Source: Thermodesulfatator atlanticus
GTDB taxonomy: Bacteria > Desulfobacterota > Thermodesulfobacteria > Thermodesulfobacteriales > Thermodesulfatatoraceae
Assembly: GCA_011321895.1 (NCBI GenBank)
Contig: DROK01000084.1
Coordinates: 1 to 6,139 of the forward strand
DNA length: 6,139 bases
Reading direction: 5' to 3'
Shown: positions 1 to 3,693 of the stretch, piece after piece
Numbering within the stretch: the stretch's first letter is position 1
How the letters are laid out: the number at the start of each line of letters is the position of its first letter
Program-made: the position numbers and the translations under genes
Notes under the pieces: generated by a model
Told to the model about the DNA's origin: nothing
The model's input: only the letters and a program-made list of their open reading frames with translations
Databases searched by the model: none

Positions 1-1032
1 GGTGGCCAGTAATTTGGCCACGCGGGCCAGCTGCTCTTTAGGCACCCCGGTTATGTCTTCCACCACCTCCGGGGTGTAATGGGCCGCCACCTTGCGCATT
101 TCCTCAAAGCCCGCCACCCGGGTGCGGATAAACTCTTTGTCATGCCAGTCGTTTTGGATGATGTAGTTGATGAGGCCCATGAGAAAGGCCGTGTCTGTGC
201 CCGGCCTTATGCGTACGTATTCCGTGGCCTTGGCCGCCAGCTTGGTAAAGCGGGGGTCCACCACGATCAGCGGGGCCCCGTTTACCTCTTTGGCGTAAAG
301 GATGTGTTGCATGGCCACCGGGTGGGCCTCAGCGGCGTTGGAACCGATCATAAAAATGCACTTGGAGTGACGAATGTCATTCATGCTATTGGTCATAGCC
401 CCGTATCCCCACGTGTTGGCGACACCTGCCACCGTGGTGGAATGTCAGATACGGGCCTGGTGGTCGATATTGTTGGTCCCCCAGAAGGCGGCCAGTTTGC
501 GCTGAAGGTAGGCCATCTCGGTAGAGACCTTGGCGCTTCCGTTCCAGTGGACGGCGTCCGGGCCGTATTTTTCGCGGATCTCAAGGAGTTTGGAGCAGAC
601 TTCGTCCAGGGCCTGCTCCCAGGAGATCCTTTTCCACCGGCCTCCTTCCCTCTTAAGCGGATATTTGAGACGCTTTTCGCTCCGGACCATGTCGATGGCG
701 CTGGCGCCTTTGCAGCAGTGTCCTCCGCGGGAGATGGGGTGGTCCTGGGCGATTTCCTGCCTGACCCACACCCCGTTTTGCACTTCCGCGTAAACCCCGC
801 ACCCTACCGCGCAGTGGGTACAGATGGTGCGGACGATCTTGGAGCCAGGATAAGGGGTCTTGGCCTCTTTGGCCTGGGCTTTGCGAACCAGCTTTCCCGA
901 AAGGGCAAGCCCCCCTAAACCAGCCGCCGCGGTGGCGATTTTAAGAAAAGTCCGCCTGGCCAGTTTGGGGTTAAGGGTCACGGGCTTTCCGGCCGGGGTG
1001 GCCGGGGTGGTGAAGATCTTCTTGGCGCCCAT
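1..1032 (-). CDS. fdhA: Selenocysteine-containing, Tat-exported formate dehydrogenase catalytic subunit (partial; C-terminus beyond left edge)
   Basis: This is the catalytic Mo/W-bis-MGD subunit that oxidises formate to CO2 and passes electrons to its own 4Fe-4S cluster and then to a partner iron-sulfur subunit. The visible 344 codons show a Tat signal (RRTFLKIA at residues 26-33, hydrophobic stretch to about 45, AQA cleavage site at 52-54). They also show a proximal 4Fe-4S motif, C71-x2-C74-x3-C78 with C106, followed by the conserved Lys108. Codon 196 is TGA (447-445) in the context QARI-Sec-HS, the active-site Sec-His pair of the FdnG/FdhF family. Translation after it gives [14 protein letters not shown], the pterin-binding NAAEAHPV and VVDPRFTK, all typical of FdhA, so the TGA is not a true stop. 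The start at 1032 is supported by AGGAGG five bases upstream. Roughly 600 or more residues should lie beyond position 1. The Tat signal places the mature enzyme on the periplasmic side. It is the last visible gene of the operon; the electron-transfer and membrane subunits would be expected further left. Confidence 0.95.
409..447 (-). promoter_or_regulatory. Bacterial SECIS element directing UGA-to-selenocysteine decoding in fdhA
   Basis: In the fdhA mRNA the UGA (447-445) is followed by a foldable hairpin. The lower stem is CCACG (437-433) with CGUGG (413-409). The upper stem is GUGGC (432-428) with GCCAAC (420-415), with one bulged A in the 3' arm and one at 414. The apical loop is AGGUGUC (427-421). 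Exactly 17 nt separate the UGA from the loop A, as I recall for the E. coli fdhF SECIS, whose loop reads AGGUCU. SelB is known to bind the GGU-type loop of such hairpins. The fold was drawn by hand with no energy calculation. The selA, selB, selC and selD genes must be elsewhere in the genome. Confidence 0.85.
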
Positions 1033-1042
1033 CGCTCCCTCC
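1033..1042 (-). promoter_or_regulatory. fdhA ribosome binding site overlapping the upstream stop codon
   Basis: On the minus strand AGGAGG (1043-1038) sits five bases before the fdhA ATG and shares its first base with the TAA stop of the small Tat protein gene. This fixes the fdhA start at 1032 and suggests that ribosomes finishing the small gene reinitiate on fdhA. Confidence 0.8.
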
Positions 1043-1222
1043 TTATCTTCTCAGAGATTCGTAATAGGCCCGGAAGGCCTCGGTTTCCCGGTAAAGGACT
1101 TCATCCGAGGCAGGCTTTGGTTTGGCCTGGGCCTTTTTTCGGCCGCTCAGCACCAAAATGGTGCCTGCGGTCAACAGGGCCTTTTTGATGAAAGACCGTT
1201 TCTCCTGGTCTACCTTAGCCAT
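1043..1222 (-). CDS. Small Tat-signal protein of the formate dehydrogenase region (TIGR02811-like)
   Basis: This is a 59-residue protein, too short for many gene callers. It begins MAKVDQEKRSFIKKALLTAG, a Tat-like n-region and h-region, followed by LVLSG and an AQA cleavage site at residues 31-33. The predicted mature part is only about 26 residues and ends in VLYRETEAFRAYYESLRR. Size, position directly upstream of fdhA and this tail match the family annotated as 'formate dehydrogenase region TAT target', whose role is unknown. The signal has Lys-Arg at residues 8-9 rather than Arg-Arg. AGGAGG five bases before the ATG supports the start. The gap to the chaperone stop is 9 nt and to fdhA 10 nt, so it is co-transcribed with both. 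It could act as a small subunit, an assembly factor, or a membrane-retained peptide if the signal is not cleaved; the sequence does not decide between these. Confidence 0.85.
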   Translation of the reverse strand: MAKVDQEKRSFIKKALLTAGTILVLSGRKKAQAKPKPASDEVLYRETEAFRAYYESLRR

Positions 1223-1231
1223 AAGCCCCTC
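1223..1231 (-). promoter_or_regulatory. Ribosome binding site of the small Tat protein, overlapping the chaperone stop
   Basis: The string TAGGAGG (1234-1228) contains both the TAG stop of the TorD-like gene and the AGGAGG Shine-Dalgarno of the next gene, five bases before its ATG at 1222. This supports the small ORF as real and suggests translational coupling. Confidence 0.75.
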
Positions 1232-1801
1232 CTAACTTTCTTTAAAATAACGCTCTTCAAGCCTTAAGAAGGCCTCGCATAACCGCCCCAGCGGGCCGTA
1301 GACCCGCGTTTTCTCCCCGGTCAGCCGTTTGAGCACACCCTGTGCACATGGCCTAAGAAAGTTATAGAATAATTTTTGCTGGGAAAGCAAATCTTTTTCG
1401 CTCCGGATGAGGGCGGCCATAAAGGCCAGGAGGAGGGCCAGGTGATCTTCCGGCTCAGGGATTCCTTCTTCTTTAAACAGGCCCTCTTGGGCCAGAAAGG
1501 CCCTTAACTCAGCCAGCGCCGGGCCAAAGGCCTTGCCGTCCAGGTAATAAGAGGCCTCAAGGGGGATGTGGGGGCCTTCAAAGGGTTCGATAAAGAGGTA
1601 CTCGTATTCGGCGATGATTTCCTCAGGGGAGACCGTGCTTAAACTCTCTTTAACCGCGGCCAGCGCCTGATCAAAGGAGTCTTCGCCGGTGGGAGAGAGT
1701 CTGGCAGGCAGCTCCGTGAGAAAACATACTTCTTCTCGCGTGGGCCGGAAGAGGAGGGAAAAATAATCGTATAGCAAAGCCCGGGCCTGATCGGCGTCCA
1801 T
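1232..1801 (-). CDS. TorD/DmsD/NarJ-family molybdoenzyme maturation chaperone
   Basis: This is a 189-residue, mostly helical, soluble protein with no signal or membrane segment, the usual size for the TorD/DmsD family. Family-like features are the EYEYLF block at residues 65-70, followed by PLEASYY at 80-86 (compare the ExxxLF...P.ES region of TorD proteins), and PEDHLALLLAFMAAL at 117-131 (compare PDHLxxELxFM). Such cytoplasmic chaperones bind the Tat signal of a molybdoenzyme and hold it back until the cofactor is inserted; here the client is inferred to be FdhA. The frame stays open upstream to 1864, but that extension overlaps the polyferredoxin gene. The ATG at 1801 starts one base after the polyferredoxin stop, has GAGG six bases upstream, and begins MDADQARALLYDYF, a normal TorD-like first helix. 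It is named to family level only, because a specific symbol such as torD or fdhE would be misleading. Confidence 0.88.
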   Translation of the reverse strand: MDADQARALLYDYFSLLFRPTREEVCFLTELPARLSPTGEDSFDQALAAVKESLSTVSPEEIIAEYEYLFIEPFEGPHIPLEASYYLDGKAFGPALAELRAFLAQEGLFKEEGIPEPEDHLALLLAFMAALIRSEKDLLSQQKLFYNFLRPCAQGVLKRLTGEKTRVYGPLGRLCEAFLRLEERYFKES

Positions 1802-1802
1802 T

Positions 1803-3593
1803 TTAAACCTCGCGTTCAAAGAGTTCTTTGACCCGACATTCGTCACAAAAATCAAGAAGATCAAGTATTTCTGCGAAACGGCCGGTGGCGGCCAGGACCT
1901 TTTCTACCTTTTCCTTGCTTTTTCTGGTCCCAAAGACCTTACCACAGCGCTTACATACCAGGGGTTCGTCCTGGGCCAGGGTGGTGCGCTCAAAAAAGGA
2001 TTCCTCAAGAAAGAGCCCTTCCTCAAGCGTTAAGGCCCCTTCCGGACATATCTTCACGCACAGACCGCAGGCCACGCACAAAGAGGGTTCGCAGGTAAGG
2101 GCGTAAATGGAAGGATCCGCCGCCAGGGCCGCTTGCCGACACTCGTTAAGGCAGGCCAGACAGAGGGTACATCTTTCAGGGGCTATTTTGGGCCTGCCAA
2201 ACCCTTGCGTTTTAAAGGATACTTTGGGTTTGCCCGCCGCCTGCCAGAAAGACTTTAGGAGGGCGACCAGCCAGGGCCGGCGCCCATGGTAAGCGGGGAG
2301 GGCAGAGGGTTTTAAGGTCAAGGACTCTTCGGGTTTGGCCGGCGGGATCATAGAAGAGACCAGCACCGGCCTTACTCCGAAGAGGGCCTCAAGGAGGTCG
2401 TTTGTAAGAGACGCCACCTGGGGCCCTTTTTCCAAAAAGACCAGGCGCTGGGCCCCTTTCGCGAAAAAGGCGAGCATTTTTTCCAGGCTGAAGGCCTTGG
2501 GGGCCTCGTGGGCCAAAAAGAAAAAGTCTCCCTCCTCCGGGAAGTCAGGGCTCCAGAAAAGCCTTTTCAGGGCGCTTTCCCGCCCGATGACCACCGTACG
2601 CCCGGAAAGATCGGGGAGATAGTTGAGGTAGGAATAAAAGCCCCGGTCGTCTAAAGGGGTATACTCCAGGGCCCCGGTGGGACAGGCAGAAATACAGCGG
2701 CCACAGTCTTTACACAAGAGATGCCTTACCACCAACTCTTCTTCCGCAAAGGAGATGGCTTCCCGGGGACACTGTGAGAGGCAGAGACGGCAACCACTTG
2801 CAAAACGGGGGGCGTACTGACACTTGCCCTGGTTAATACCCACGGACTCTACGAGCTCAAAGGTCCCCAGGCTGGCCAAAAAGGCATCAAGCTCGTTACC
2901 GGTAAAGACCAGGCCTGGCCTCTTGGGCACTTCCGGGGGGACCTCTTCCAGGAAGAGGAGAAACCTCACCTCTTCGTTTATCTCTTCGTAACGGTCAAGG
3001 TTAAGGGCCCCTTCCGGGCAGGCCTCCTCGCAGGCCCTGCAGAAATTACAGCGCCTAAAGTCAATGGTCCGTTCAGGGAGGATGGCCCCTTCCGGGCAGA
3101 GGCGGGCGCAGCGGGCGCAGAGATGGCATTTTTCTTCGTCAAAAGGGGCAAGCTGCAGGTAAGAGAGACGAAAGCCCTCTCTGGTTTCTGAAATACTGAG
3201 GTCTTCTACTACCGGAAAACGGGGGTCCCTTTTCAGGCAGAAGGGTTTGGCCTGAAAGAGGCCTCCGTAAGCCTGGATGAACCGGTGCAGGCGGTCCGGA
3301 TCCTGGCTGAAGACCGCGGTAACCTCCTGGCGGGTGTCAAGAAGATAGGATTTATAGACGTTCTCTTCAAAACGGGCCTTCTCCGCCAGGGCTATTTGAT
3401 AGAGCCCTTCTTCCTCAAAAAAGGAGGCGTTTAAGAGGAGGGTAGGGGAGGGTAAGGCCTCGGTCTTTAGTTTTTCGGCCTCCGCCCCAAAAACCCCGGC
3501 CAGGAGGGCGTTTGGGGGCAACTCCGGCCAGTTACACCAGGTAAGCGCCAGGCCGTTGGGGTTGCGCACCAGGGCTACTATTTTTCGCCTCAT
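1803..3593 (-). CDS. Polyferredoxin, six 4Fe-4S motifs plus C-terminal four-Cys knuckle, formate dehydrogenase-associated
   Basis: This is a 596-residue soluble protein with no signal peptide. It carries six cysteine clusters: C156/159/162/166, C182/185/188/192, C258-x9-C268/271/275, C294/297/300/304, C475/478/481/485 and C501/506/509/512/516. That fits three ferredoxin-like dicluster units. Cluster 3 has a nine-residue spacer after its first Cys. Cluster 5 ends Cys-Arg where Cys-Pro is usual. The stretch at about 310-465 between pairs two and three has no cysteines and looks like a separate folded domain. The C-terminus has C547-x2-C550-G-K and C583-x2-C586, a likely zinc-ribbon or rubredoxin-like metal site. 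The role is inferred as electron transfer or cluster/cofactor assembly for FdhA; being cytoplasmic, it cannot touch exported FdhA directly. ATG at 3593 is preferred, since a further in-frame start at 3854 would run across the divergent gene. Its Shine-Dalgarno is poor (AAAGGG abuts the ATG), so the start is less certain than the gene. Confidence 0.88.
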   Translation of the reverse strand: MRRKIVALVRNPNGLALTWCNWPELPPNALLAGVFGAEAEKLKTEALPSPTLLLNASFFEEEGLYQIALAEKARFEENVYKSYLLDTRQEVTAVFSQDPDRLHRFIQAYGGLFQAKPFCLKRDPRFPVVEDLSISETREGFRLSYLQLAPFDEEKCHLCARCARLCPEGAILPERTIDFRRCNFCRACEEACPEGALNLDRYEEINEEVRFLLFLEEVPPEVPKRPGLVFTGNELDAFLASLGTFELVESVGINQGKCQYAPRFASGCRLCLSQCPREAISFAEEELVVRHLLCKDCGRCISACPTGALEYTPLDDRGFYSYLNYLPDLSGRTVVIGRESALKRLFWSPDFPEEGDFFFLAHEAPKAFSLEKMLAFFAKGAQRLVFLEKGPQVASLTNDLLEALFGVRPVLVSSMIPPAKPEESLTLKPSALPAYHGRRPWLVALLKSFWQAAGKPKVSFKTQGFGRPKIAPERCTLCLACLNECRQAALAADPSIYALTCEPSLCVACGLCVKICPEGALTLEEGLFLEESFFERTTLAQDEPLVCKRCGKVFGTRKSKEKVEKVLAATGRFAEILDLLDFCDECRVKELFEREV

Positions 3594-3689
3594 CCCTTTA
3601 GCTATACCTAAAAGAGGAGGCCAAGGAAAGGTTCCGCAGGTGCTTTCTTTCTTGGAGACCGAGGATTTGGTAGTTAAGCTTGAGAGGTC
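3594..3689. promoter_or_regulatory. Divergent intergenic region between the fdh operon and the radical SAM gene
   Basis: These 96 bp separate the two outward-facing starts and should hold promoters for both. On the minus strand TATAGC (3606-3601) is a candidate -10 with a weak TTTCCT 17 bases further upstream. It lies so close to the ATG that the transcript would be nearly leaderless, so this is only a guess. On the plus strand GAGAGG (3682-3687) is a good Shine-Dalgarno two bases before the ATG at 3690, but I see no convincing -35/-10 pair. I found no clear palindromic operator. Confidence 0.5.
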
Positions 3690-3693
3690 ATGA
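3640..3693 (+). CDS. Possible 17-codon leader ORF overlapping the radical SAM gene (tentative)
   Basis: A GTG at 3640 is preceded by AAAGG (3627-3631) at eight bases and opens a short frame of 17 residues (VLSFLETEDLVVKLERS). It ends in TGA at 3691-3693, overlapping the ATG of the radical SAM gene as ATGA, the classic coupling arrangement. No similarity to a known leader peptide is recognised and no attenuator hairpin is obvious. The short frame could easily arise by chance. Confidence 0.2.
   Translation: MLSFLETEDLVVKLERS

Noticed and set aside
393..584. Minus-strand 63-codon frame spanning the TGA region
   Set aside because: It is in a different frame from fdhA and gives no recognisable protein; the fdhA frame explains this stretch through selenocysteine.
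79..918. Long plus-strand open frame of 279 codons
   Set aside because: It lies antisense to fdhA, crosses the Sec codon and its low-complexity sequence matches no family; it is a shadow of the GC-rich codon pattern of fdhA.
1802..1864. N-terminal extension of the TorD-like chaperone to an ATG at 1864
   Set aside because: It would overlap the polyferredoxin C-terminus by about 60 bases, and the ATG at 1801 has a Shine-Dalgarno and a normal family N-terminus.
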